Origin: CAZCJA01 sp964499015
Lineage (GTDB): Bacteria > Elusimicrobiota > Elusimicrobia > F11
Assembly: GCA_964499015.1 (NCBI GenBank)
Contig: CAZCJA010000011.1
Location: 1 to 39,642, forward strand
Reading direction: 5' to 3'
Length of the DNA stretch: 39,642 nucleotides
Below the pieces are notes generated by a model that did not search any database, had not been told where the DNA came from, and saw only the letters and a list, made by a program, of their open reading frames with translations. Below, one piece after another: positions 24,364-31,439 of the stretch (position 1 is the first letter of the stretch; every line of letters starts with the position of its first letter). A program made the translations under genes and the position numbers.

Positions 24364-24760
24364 CGATATCCTCGCTTTCATTAAGGTTGTGGCGCCGCTC
24401 ATATTCGCGGTGCTGCAATTCCATCTGCCGCGCCGCCGTGATATTGCTTTCGATCTGCGCTTCGGCATACTCAAACCAATGCTTGGCCAAAGAGAAAAGG
24501 GTCCAGCCCATAACGATGAAAATGGCCAAAAACGAAACGGACCACGGCAGCCGCCAATGCAGAACGCCCACGCGCGGCTTTTCGCGCAGAACCGCGTAGC
24601 ATTTCACGCAGGCGAATGCGTTCGGCGGGTTCTCTTCCTGGCATCGCGCGCAACGGCGGATCGCGTGCAGGCTTCCCTTGCAGCCCGCGCAACGGCTGAG
24701 GGTCGGCGCGTTGCGCGCGCCGCACTGGTCACAGCGCAGGGAGTAAAGTTCGTAGCGCAC
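24356..24760 (-). CDS. Double zinc-ribbon membrane protein
   Basis: The 134-residue protein carries two zinc ribbons of identical geometry: C10-x2-C13-x10-C24-x2-C27 and C37-x2-C40-x10-C51-x2-C54. One membrane helix follows (about 72-94), then a charged, probably coiled-coil tail. The ribbons should face the cytoplasm and the tail the periplasm (positive-inside inference). I know no specific function. The start GTG has GAGG six bases upstream and overlaps the end of waaF by 32 bases; the tail overlaps the next gene by eight, so it is embedded in the envelope operon. Confidence 0.7.
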   Translation of the reverse strand: MRYELYSLRCDQCGARNAPTLSRCAGCKGSLHAIRRCARCQEENPPNAFACVKCYAVLREKPRVGVLHWRLPWSVSFLAIFIVMGWTLFSLAKHWFEYAEAQIESNITAARQMELQHREYERRHNLNESEDIDG

Positions 24761-25715
24761 TAAAAACCTCGTCGGTCGTGACTTTTTTCTGGCATTCGTT
24801 GTAATAAGGTCCAAAGCGGGGACAGCGGTTGCGCAGGCACGGCACGCACGGTACTTCCGGATGCTGCAAGCCGGCGTTCTTCCGGCCAAAACGCGGCAAC
24901 GCCTGTTTCATGTCGCCCGCGCCAAAAACCGCCACCAAGGGAACGTTGCAAGCGGCCGCGATATGCATGAGCCCCGAATCGTTGACCACCATCGCGTCGC
25001 AGCGGCGGATCATCGTGCCCAGCTGGAGCAAATCAAGCCCGCCCGTGGTATCGATGACGTGTCCTTTGATTTGCGTCGCCAGCCCCGCCGACGCCGCCCG
25101 CTCGTCCATCGACCCAAACAGCACCACGGTCCCGCCATAGGCCGCTTGAAATTGATTGGCCACGTCCACAAAGCGTCCCGGCAGCCAGCTGCGCGCGGGC
25201 GCGATGGACCACGGGGCCACGCCGAGCACCGGCTTTTTAAGTCCCGGCTCCGGCATATCGACGGAAGGTGGGTAATAGGCGTTCATTTTTTCGTCGGGAA
25301 GATCATCTTCGCCGATCAGGCGCAAATAACGGTGGGGAAGCGAGATCGTGTGGCTAAAGGCAAAAGAGCCGGTGAAGAAAAATTGGCGCAGTCCTTCGCT
25401 AAAACCGATGCGCCTGGGAACATGGCCGCGCCAGGCTTCCAGCGCGGTGCGCAGCGAGCGCGGTAGAACATAAATTTCGTCGAACCCGCCGCTTTTTATC
25501 AGCGCGGCGGCCCGTGTGAGCGATTTGTCGCTTTTGGCGGGGAGCAGCAAAACATCGTCAATGGAAGGACAGCCGGTGAACACGGGCGCCAGATGCGGAT
25601 AGGTAATCACGCTGATGCGCGCGCCCTCGTTTCTCCGTCGGAGACGCTCCAAGAAGACGGTGCTGACCACCGCGTCCCCCAGCCATTGCGGGGCCCGAAC
25701 CGCTATTTTTTTCAT
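24729..25715 (-). CDS. waaF: ADP-heptose:LPS heptosyltransferase II (GT9)
   Basis: The 328-residue cytoplasmic, membrane-associated enzyme adds a heptose to the LPS inner core. Family features: N-terminal APQWLGDAVVSTVFLERLR (about 8-26), VLGVAPWSIAPARSW (about 163-177), then VVNDSGLMHIAAACNVPLVAVFGAGD, the ADP-heptose site with the conserved NDSG Asp and His. The Cys-rich end (CVPCLRNRCP) is typical of waaF products. It shows that the cell makes heptose-containing LPS. It heads a minus-strand operon of five genes. No ribosome site is seen before the ATG; a TATAAT lies 40 bases upstream. Confidence 0.9.
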   Translation of the reverse strand: MKKIAVRAPQWLGDAVVSTVFLERLRRRNEGARISVITYPHLAPVFTGCPSIDDVLLLPAKSDKSLTRAAALIKSGGFDEIYVLPRSLRTALEAWRGHVPRRIGFSEGLRQFFFTGSFAFSHTISLPHRYLRLIGEDDLPDEKMNAYYPPSVDMPEPGLKKPVLGVAPWSIAPARSWLPGRFVDVANQFQAAYGGTVVLFGSMDERAASAGLATQIKGHVIDTTGGLDLLQLGTMIRRCDAMVVNDSGLMHIAAACNVPLVAVFGAGDMKQALPRFGRKNAGLQHPEVPCVPCLRNRCPRFGPYYNECQKKVTTDEVFSALRTLLPAL

Positions 25716-25755
25716 CGCGTGTTTACCGTCTGAATTTGGCGCATTTCGTGAGCCG

Positions 25756-25761
25756 ATTATA
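25756..25761 (-). promoter_or_regulatory. Possible -10 box (TATAAT) of the waaF operon
   Basis: A perfect TATAAT on the minus strand lies 40 bases before the waaF ATG and would give a leader of about 33 bases. There is no good -35. It lies just before the -35 of the divergent cyclase promoter, so the two may compete. Confidence 0.4.
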
Positions 25762-25763
25762 CC

Positions 25764-25792
25764 TTGATTCCCGTCGGATTCGGGCTTACGCT
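25764..25792 (+). promoter_or_regulatory. Promoter of the nucleotide cyclase gene (leaderless)
   Basis: TTGATT (25764-25769), a 17-base spacer and TACGCT (25787-25792) are followed by six bases and a GTG in frame with the cyclase. The expected transcription start coincides with that GTG, and no ribosome site exists. Confidence 0.6.
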
Positions 25793-25798
25793 TCTAGT

Positions 25799-27148
25799 GT
25801 GAAACGGGCCCGGCTTCTTTTGTCCAAACCTCTTTGCTCCGCCCTTCTCGCCAGCATCGTGGCCGCGGCGGCCGTTTATCACGTGGGCAGCTGGGCCATC
25901 GAACCGTACCGCCAAGTGGAATCCCGGGAATTGGACGCCTCCATCCAGCGCGTCGCCAAGACGTTTTTCATGGGGGAGCGGGCCGACTCAAGAAGCGCCG
26001 CGCTGCGGATCTTGAGCGCATCACTCCAGGCCGCAACACAGCATGCACGCGTGTTGTCCGCCACCGTCCGCGCGCCGAACAACAGCATTATCGCCGCCGC
26101 ATATAAAAATGAAGGTGTGCCCCTGCGCATAAGCGAAGATTTAAGCCTGCCGCTTCTCGATCACAACGACCGCGTTGCGGGTCAAATCGTCTTCGAACTC
26201 TCCAGCGAGAAAAACGGCCGCCTGGCGGACCTCAAACGCCAGATTTTTGCCGCCATGACCGCGTCCTTTCTCATCGTCGGCTTGCTCGGCTACATTTTTT
26301 TCTCGCGCCGTAAAGAACACCGCTTTCCCGCCTTGATCACGACGCTGAAGCACGTGGCTGCCGGACGTTTCGACGTCGAAATTCCCGAGGCGACCGAGCC
26401 CGAGCACAAAGAAATGACCGACGCCCTCAAGCACATGCTGGAAGCGCTGCAAGAACGCGACCGCATGCGCCACTCGCTTGGACGCATCATGGATCCGAAA
26501 CTGGCCGAAGCCTTGATCAAAGAAGACCCAAAGCTTGGCGGGCGCACGCGCAAAGCGACGATCCTGTTCTGCGACATCCGCAACTACACCTCCCTCTGCG
26601 AAGGGATGAACCCCGAGGAACTGCAGGAATTTTTGAACGAATATTGGAAAGGCACCGTCGAAATCATCATGGAGCAGGAGGGAACAATCGATAAATTCCA
26701 CGGCGACGGCGTGTGCGTGGTGTTCGGCGCGCCGGCCTTGCACGAAGACGACCCGCTGCGCGCCGTGCGCACCGCGTGGCGATTGGTCGGCAATGTCGCT
26801 TCCATCAACGAGCGCCGCGCGGCCCAGCGCAAAACGCCGATTCAAATCGGCGTCGGCATCCACACCGGCGAAGTGATGGCCGGCCACATCGGCTCCGAGC
26901 GGCGCATGGATTACACGGTGGTGGGCGACGTGGTAAACGTGGCCGCGCGCATCGAAGAGCTCAACAAGAAATTTGGCACGCAGATTTTGATCAGCGACAG
27001 CGTTTACGAGAAGGTTGAAGATTACGTGCGCGTGAAAACATTGACGCTCGCGCACCTGCGCGGCCACAAGCGCCCCATTCTGATTCACGCCTTAAAGGAA
27101 TTCCACGACACCGCCATCCCCGCCAAAAACCGCGAAGAAGCCGCCTAG
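25799..27148 (+). CDS. Class III adenylate/guanylate cyclase, membrane-bound with HAMP
   Basis: The 449-residue inner-membrane protein makes cyclic AMP (or cGMP). Two membrane helices (about 9-28 and 150-168) flank a periplasmic sensor of about 120 residues. A HAMP-like linker (172-225) leads to the catalytic domain (about 250-425). Metal ligands are D259 (FCDIRNY) and D303 (FHGDG); K299 (TIDKF) is the purine-reading Lys of adenylate cyclases. A later Arg/Asn set lies in DYTVVGDVVNVAARIE. cAMP is therefore favoured over cGMP. The GTG at 25799 fits a promoter ending six bases upstream; an ATG at 25736 would overlap the divergent operon's control region. No effector is nearby. Confidence 0.88.
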   Translation: MKRARLLLSKPLCSALLASIVAAAAVYHVGSWAIEPYRQVESRELDASIQRVAKTFFMGERADSRSAALRILSASLQAATQHARVLSATVRAPNNSIIAAAYKNEGVPLRISEDLSLPLLDHNDRVAGQIVFELSSEKNGRLADLKRQIFAAMTASFLIVGLLGYIFFSRRKEHRFPALITTLKHVAAGRFDVEIPEATEPEHKEMTDALKHMLEALQERDRMRHSLGRIMDPKLAEALIKEDPKLGGRTRKATILFCDIRNYTSLCEGMNPEELQEFLNEYWKGTVEIIMEQEGTIDKFHGDGVCVVFGAPALHEDDPLRAVRTAWRLVGNVASINERRAAQRKTPIQIGVGIHTGEVMAGHIGSERRMDYTVVGDVVNVAARIEELNKKFGTQILISDSVYEKVEDYVRVKTLTLAHLRGHKRPILIHALKEFHDTAIPAKNREEAA

Positions 27149-27161
27149 CGGGAAATTCCGT

Positions 27162-28145
27162 TTAATTGGTGTACATTAACGATTGGAGAAGTTTTTCGTT
27201 GGTGGGATGTTTCTGCAGCAAATCAACGAGCGCCTGAGCGGCGTCCAAATCCTTCATTTCCGCCAGCGCGCCGCGCAGCAAATACACTCTTTTTAATTCC
27301 TCGGGCGGAATCAGGTTTTCTTCTTTGCGCGTGCCGCTTTCGCGGATGTTGATCGCGGGAAAAATGCGCCGGTCGGACACTTCGCGGGAAAGCACCAGCT
27401 CCATGTTGCCCGTTCCTTTAAATTCCTGAAAAATCACGTCGTCCATCCGGCTGCCCGTCTGCACCAGAATCGTCGCGATAATACCCAAGGAGCCGCCGTT
27501 CTCAATGCGCCGCGCGGTACCAAAAATTTTTCGCGGAATAAGCAGGCCCTGTGCGTCCACGCCGCCCGACATCGTGCGGCCGCCGCCGCGGACCGCGCTG
27601 TTGTGCACGCGCGCCAAGCGTGTGAGCGAATCCAGCAGAATCATCACGTGCTTGCCGGAGTTGGCTTCTTCCACCGCTTGTTTCATTAACTCTTCCGCCA
27701 CGCGAATGTGGTTTTCATACGGCTGATCGGAAGAGGAGTAGCGGACGTCGGCGGTGACGCCGCGGCGGAAATCAGTGACTTCTTCCGGACGTTCGTCGAT
27801 TAGAAGCACGTACACTTTCATCTCGGGTTCCGCCGCGATGATCGCTTGGCAGATGTGTTTTAAAAATGTGGTTTTGCCGGATTTGGGCGGGGAAACGATC
27901 AGCCCGCGCTGGCCTTTGCCGATGGGGCAAAGAAGGTCGATCGCGCGCACGGTGTTTTGCGGCAGGCCCGATTCCAATTTAATGCGCGGCCCCGGATCGA
28001 TGGCGTCCTTGGCGAAAAATTGTTTTTCGGCCTCGGACTGGCTGTTGTTCTGCGGGGGGCGCGGCCGGTGGAAATTATGACGACCGCCTCCACCACCGCC
28101 GCCGTGCTGCTTGTGGCGGTTAAAAAAAGGCCGATTTTGTCTCAT
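27162..28145 (-). CDS. rho: Transcription termination factor Rho lacking the usual N-terminal RNA-binding domain
   Basis: The 327-residue protein is the complete RecA-like motor of Rho. It has Walker A PPKSGKTT (86-93), catalytic E118 in LIDERPEEV, Walker B to D172 (MILLDSLTR), the Q-loop region TMSGGVDAQ, the R-loop region EFKGTGNMEL, and FPAINIRESGTRKEE. Normal Rho (about 420 residues) has a helical and a cold-shock-like RNA-binding domain first. Here only about 50 residues precede the motor: Arg/His/Asn-rich, with a run of seven Gly (15-21). The ATG at 28145 overlaps the upstream stop (ATGA) and has AGGA ten bases before it. An ATG at 28169 adds eight residues and still no domain. Confidence 0.9.
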   Translation of the reverse strand: MRQNRPFFNRHKQHGGGGGGGRHNFHRPRPPQNNSQSEAEKQFFAKDAIDPGPRIKLESGLPQNTVRAIDLLCPIGKGQRGLIVSPPKSGKTTFLKHICQAIIAAEPEMKVYVLLIDERPEEVTDFRRGVTADVRYSSSDQPYENHIRVAEELMKQAVEEANSGKHVMILLDSLTRLARVHNSAVRGGGRTMSGGVDAQGLLIPRKIFGTARRIENGGSLGIIATILVQTGSRMDDVIFQEFKGTGNMELVLSREVSDRRIFPAINIRESGTRKEENLIPPEELKRVYLLRGALAEMKDLDAAQALVDLLQKHPTNEKLLQSLMYTN

Positions 28146-28663
28146 ACGCTTTTTTTCCTGATCATCCATATGCCTAGTCCCATGAAAAGTAGAAAGAAAA
28201 CTCCGCTGACGACGAGCGTTGCTTTTGTGTTGCGCACGCCCTGCGAGATCAGCATCACCGGCGTCGCCGGGAGCGGATCGCCCTCGATGTACATGCCGCT
28301 CAGCGTGTACAGGCCGGGCTCGTTAAGCGCGAAATTAAAAAGCACCATGCCGCGCTGGCCCATCCGCTCGAACGTCTCGCCGGTTTTGTTCATCATAACC
28401 GGCACTTCCTGAAAACCTTCTTTGGCGAACACCTTCACGCTCATCCGCGATAAATCCCCCGCGGGAATCGCGCCCGGGCCCTGATGCTGATACAGGCCCG
28501 CGTATAGGCCGGGCTCTTTCAATTCAAGCTCGTGAAAACCCGGTAGCTCCAAGCGGTGAATGCTCGCGCCGGCACCGACAAACGCTTCCCACAAACCCAA
28601 TCCGAGCAAGCCGAACGACAAAACAATGAAACCCACCCCGGCGCCAACCCAAATTTTGCGCAT
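28142..28663 (-). CDS. Membrane protein of unknown function, two helices around a periplasmic domain
   Basis: The 173-residue protein has a membrane helix at each end (about 6-30 and 145-168). The middle domain of about 110 residues is beta-rich and should lie in the periplasm. Its two segments KEPGLYAGLY and NEPGLYTLSG look like repeats of one strand pattern. No family is recognised. The ATG overlaps the aldo/keto reductase stop by one base (TGATG), and its own stop overlaps the rho start, so it links these genes in an operon. An ATG 12 bases upstream is the alternative start. Confidence 0.65.
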   Translation of the reverse strand: MRKIWVGAGVGFIVLSFGLLGLGLWEAFVGAGASIHRLELPGFHELELKEPGLYAGLYQHQGPGAIPAGDLSRMSVKVFAKEGFQEVPVMMNKTGETFERMGQRGMVLFNFALNEPGLYTLSGMYIEGDPLPATPVMLISQGVRNTKATLVVSGVFFLLFMGLGIWMIRKKSV

Positions 28664-29634
28664 CAGTCCCACCATCCGTAGAAATTACGCGGCCATGCGT
28701 GCGCGGCCAGCGCCCGCACCGTTTGTTTCGACAACGGCGGCGCATCAGAAACGGCGGCGTTTGCGGATACGTGCTGGGCGGTTCTCATGCCGACAATCAC
28801 GGTGGAAACGGCCTCCTGGCTTAAGACAAATTTGAGGGCAAGTTCGGGAAGCGTTCTGGCTTCGGCCCCGAGCAAGGCTTTGAGTTTCTCGGCGCGGGCG
28901 ACGGTCTGGGTGAGATTGTCGCCTCGAAAGTATTGCCCGCGAAAGTCGCCTTTTTCAAATTTTTTATCGTTGGTCAGCGTGCCGCTCAACCCGCCTTCGT
29001 CCAAGGGCACACGCGCGATGACGCCCACATTGTGCTTTATACAGAGCGGAAAAAGGCTCTCCATCGGATTCTGATCAAAAATATTGAAGATCACCTGCAC
29101 CGTGTCAACGAGGCCCGAGGCGACCAACTTTAACGCCGAGTCCGGATCGTGATCGTTGATCGAAACGCCGAAGTGACGAATCTTTCCGGCTTTTTTTAAT
29201 TTGGAAATCGCTTCAGCCCATTCGCCTTGGGCCAGCCACGCGTCCGACCACACATGCAGCTGCGTTAAATCCAGCGTTTCGCGGCCGAGGTTCTTTAAGC
29301 TTCGTTCCGTGCAGGAGACGATCCAGTCCGCGGGGAACGACCCGTTCGCCGGGCTTTGCGGATTGCCCGGCCACTCGTTGTTCTTGGGCGGGATTTTGGT
29401 GGCGATAAACGCCGGCTTGCCCGTCAACGCCCGCTGAATGATCTTCTCACTGTGGCCGTCGCCGTAAACATACGCGGTGTCGTAAAACGTCACCCCGGCG
29501 TCCCAAGCGGTCTGCAAAGCGCGAATCGATTCGTTATCGTCGGTGGTTCCCCACCAGGCTTTACCGATGCCCCATGCGCCAAAACCGATTTCAGAGACGG
29601 GGACATTCGTGCGGCCCAAATTTCGATTTTTCAT
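28663..29634 (-). CDS. Aldo/keto reductase
   Basis: The 323-residue NADPH-dependent oxidoreductase has a TIM barrel. The catalytic tetrad is visible: D52 and Y57 in YDTAYVYG, K80 in ATKIPP and H127 in TQLHVW. The C-terminal part has the NADP-binding segment VIVGMRTAQHVSANA (about 283-297). Substrate cannot be predicted. It is upstream of the membrane-protein and rho genes in the same direction; GAGAG about ten bases before the ATG may serve as ribosome site. Confidence 0.9.
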   Translation of the reverse strand: MKNRNLGRTNVPVSEIGFGAWGIGKAWWGTTDDNESIRALQTAWDAGVTFYDTAYVYGDGHSEKIIQRALTGKPAFIATKIPPKNNEWPGNPQSPANGSFPADWIVSCTERSLKNLGRETLDLTQLHVWSDAWLAQGEWAEAISKLKKAGKIRHFGVSINDHDPDSALKLVASGLVDTVQVIFNIFDQNPMESLFPLCIKHNVGVIARVPLDEGGLSGTLTNDKKFEKGDFRGQYFRGDNLTQTVARAEKLKALLGAEARTLPELALKFVLSQEAVSTVIVGMRTAQHVSANAAVSDAPPLSKQTVRALAAHAWPRNFYGWWD

Positions 29635-29686
29635 TTCCGGTTTACTCTCGACGGCTGGTGATGCTTTCTAACAAATTAACGGCGCC

Positions 29687-31117
29687 TTAGCCACGATGCG
29701 GCTTCGTCAGCTTCACGTAAACGACCGCCGCCTCGTCGCGAAACGCCGCATGCCATTTGTCCGGCGGAAAAAGCGGTTCATAAACCGCGAGCAGCAGCGG
29801 GTTGGCCTCAAAATTAATTATCGCGTAGTCGATTTTTTTCTCGACGAGAAACGCCGGCTCATGGCGGCGCCGGTCAAATTCCTGCAAAAGCGGATAAAAA
29901 ATATAGCGGCCGTCCATGTACAGCTTCCGTTCCGGCCCCAGCGCCCAACCGATGTAACCGCCCGCGTCGTACGTGTTGAACATCACGCCCTGCAGGTTGT
30001 TGTCGCGCACATACTCACAGGCCCCCACGGGAAATTTAATCCAGGCCACCGGCTGCGGCGGAAGCGGCCGCGCTAAAACGCGCGCGTCCAATAGCATGAG
30101 CGCGATGGCCGCCGCCCAAACGATTTTTTTGCCGTCGTTGTCGCGCAGGGTCGAGGCAAGGAACGGCGCGGCCACAAACGCCAAAAGCGCCGCGTTGCGG
30201 TAATAAAGCGTGCCCCACAAAGCGAAGAGAATCACGGCCGGTGTCCAAAAACGGGTTTCCTGCGAACGGCGCAGTATTCCTCGCGCGATCGCCACCGCCG
30301 CCGCGACGTACAGCGCCCAAAAAAACGGCACGTCGCGCACGCCGGCGCGCTGCCATTCCTGGATCAGGTTCTCGCCTTTAAGCTGGCGGGCGTGTTCCCA
30401 GAAAACGAGCCCCAGTTTCACGCCGTACGGATTGAACAAAAGCGCCGTCGTGGCGGCGGCCGCCGCTTTCAATAAAAAGGCCTGCACCCACGCAGGTTCA
30501 TTCGCCCAGCGGGCGCCCGCGTAAAACATCAACACCAACGCCAGCCCGTAAATAAAACCGCCGTGTGCGTTCACCCATATGAGCATCAAAACAAAAATGA
30601 GCAGCGGGGCGCGTTTGGCCGCGGATTCGGTTCCCGCGCGCACGCGGAGAATGAACCAAACAAGCAATCCCAAAAACAGGAGTGAAATCAGCTCAGGCCG
30701 GTCCTGCAAACGGGGCTGAATGGTCTTGAACGCCGCCCACGATAAGAGAAATAGATAGGCGCCCGCGCCGCCCGCCCGGCGGATCAGGAGGACCACGACA
30801 GCGATAATCGCCGCGCATAGCGCCACCTTGGCCGCATACAGGCCCCAAAAACCGCCGGCGCTATAAATGGCGAATAGGACAAGCTGGCTCAACCACTCAA
30901 AATTGATCCAGGGGGTTCCGTTTAAGGTGTGCGAGAAAATGTCGGCATGCAACAAGGAACGGCTTTGCACCATGGCCCGGCCGGAGGCCAAATGCCACCA
31001 TAAATCAGCATTGTAAAGACGCATCAAAATCGCTTTGCCCGCTATGGCGGCGCCCAAAAACCAGGCCAAGGCGCGAAACGTCGTCAGTAACCGTGGGTTC
31101 ACCCGCCTATGATACAA
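29687..31117 (-). CDS. Polytopic membrane protein, GT-C-like
   Basis: The 476-residue protein has about ten membrane helices and a soluble C-terminal domain of about 110 residues. DLWWHLASGRAMV (38-50), ADIFSHTLNGTPWINFEWLSQ (split around residues 59-79) and an Asp early in the first loop match a widespread family of undecaprenyl-linked-sugar-transferase-like proteins with no fixed name. It may use the polyprenyl-sugar made by the GT2 at 17502 (inference). Start: AGGAGG (31124-31129) is six bases before a TTG at 31117, an ideal distance. The GTG at 31123 directly abuts the site and is less likely. Confidence 0.65.
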   Translation of the reverse strand: MYHRRVNPRLLTTFRALAWFLGAAIAGKAILMRLYNADLWWHLASGRAMVQSRSLLHADIFSHTLNGTPWINFEWLSQLVLFAIYSAGGFWGLYAAKVALCAAIIAVVVLLIRRAGGAGAYLFLLSWAAFKTIQPRLQDRPELISLLFLGLLVWFILRVRAGTESAAKRAPLLIFVLMLIWVNAHGGFIYGLALVLMFYAGARWANEPAWVQAFLLKAAAAATTALLFNPYGVKLGLVFWEHARQLKGENLIQEWQRAGVRDVPFFWALYVAAAVAIARGILRRSQETRFWTPAVILFALWGTLYYRNAALLAFVAAPFLASTLRDNDGKKIVWAAAIALMLLDARVLARPLPPQPVAWIKFPVGACEYVRDNNLQGVMFNTYDAGGYIGWALGPERKLYMDGRYIFYPLLQEFDRRRHEPAFLVEKKIDYAIINFEANPLLLAVYEPLFPPDKWHAAFRDEAAVVYVKLTKPHRG

Positions 31118-31159
31118 GAACACCCTCCTTTTCAGCCTCGTTTTTCGCTTCGCCGCAAC

Positions 31160-31174
31160 TTAAGAGCCTCTTAA
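31160..31174. promoter_or_regulatory. 15-base palindrome between divergent genes
   Basis: TTAAGAG-C-CTCTTAA is a perfect inverted repeat about one centre base, in the 111-base space between the GT-C-like gene and the small coiled-coil gene. It has the size and position of a dimeric repressor site; no T run follows it, so it is not a normal terminator. Confidence 0.45.
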
Positions 31175-31228
31175 AGCGTCCTTAATCGGGGCCGGGGCAG
31201 ACTTAGACCAGAACAAAAGGAGGACGTT

Positions 31229-31423
31229 ATGGAGTCGCTTAAAGAGTTCAAAGATAAGTTGGCGAAACTGGACACGCTTCTCGGGCAGTTGAAAAACTCC
31301 CATGTTCGCGTGCGCCAATTGAAACGCAGCGTGCAGGTGCTGAAAGTGCTGTTGGAGCATCACGAAAACATCCAATCGCCCTACGGCCCCGAAACGCCGA
31401 TCGTCCGCTTTTCGCTACAATAA
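31229..31423 (+). CDS. Small coiled-coil protein
   Basis: The 64-residue protein is unrecognised. Residues 1-45 have a heptad pattern of Leu/Val with Lys/Glu (FKDKLAKLDTLLGQL, then VQVLKVLLEHH), fitting a helical hairpin or dimeric coiled coil. The tail has Pro and Gly and is likely extended. A perfect AGGAGG (31218-31223) five bases before the ATG makes it credible despite its size. It lies 16 bases before the dipeptidase/transpeptidase gene, which seems to have its own promoter. Confidence 0.75.
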   Translation: MESLKEFKDKLAKLDTLLGQLKNSHVRVRQLKRSVQVLKVLLEHHENIQSPYGPETPIVRFSLQ

Positions 31424-31426
31424 ACT

Positions 31427-31432
31427 TATAAT
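31427..31432 (+). promoter_or_regulatory. -10 box (TATAAT) before the dipeptidase/L,D-transpeptidase gene
   Basis: A perfect TATAAT ends seven bases before the ATG at 31440. No ribosome site lies between. The -35 region is not convincing. Confidence 0.55.
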
Positions 31433-31439
31433 TGCCCGC

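Noticed and set aside
26141..27088. 315-codon minus-strand ORF
   Set aside because: Antisense shadow of the nucleotide cyclase catalytic domain.
27149..27175. Possible terminator GGAAATTCC between the cyclase and rho genes
   Set aside because: The stem is only four base pairs around one base and the T content after it is weak.
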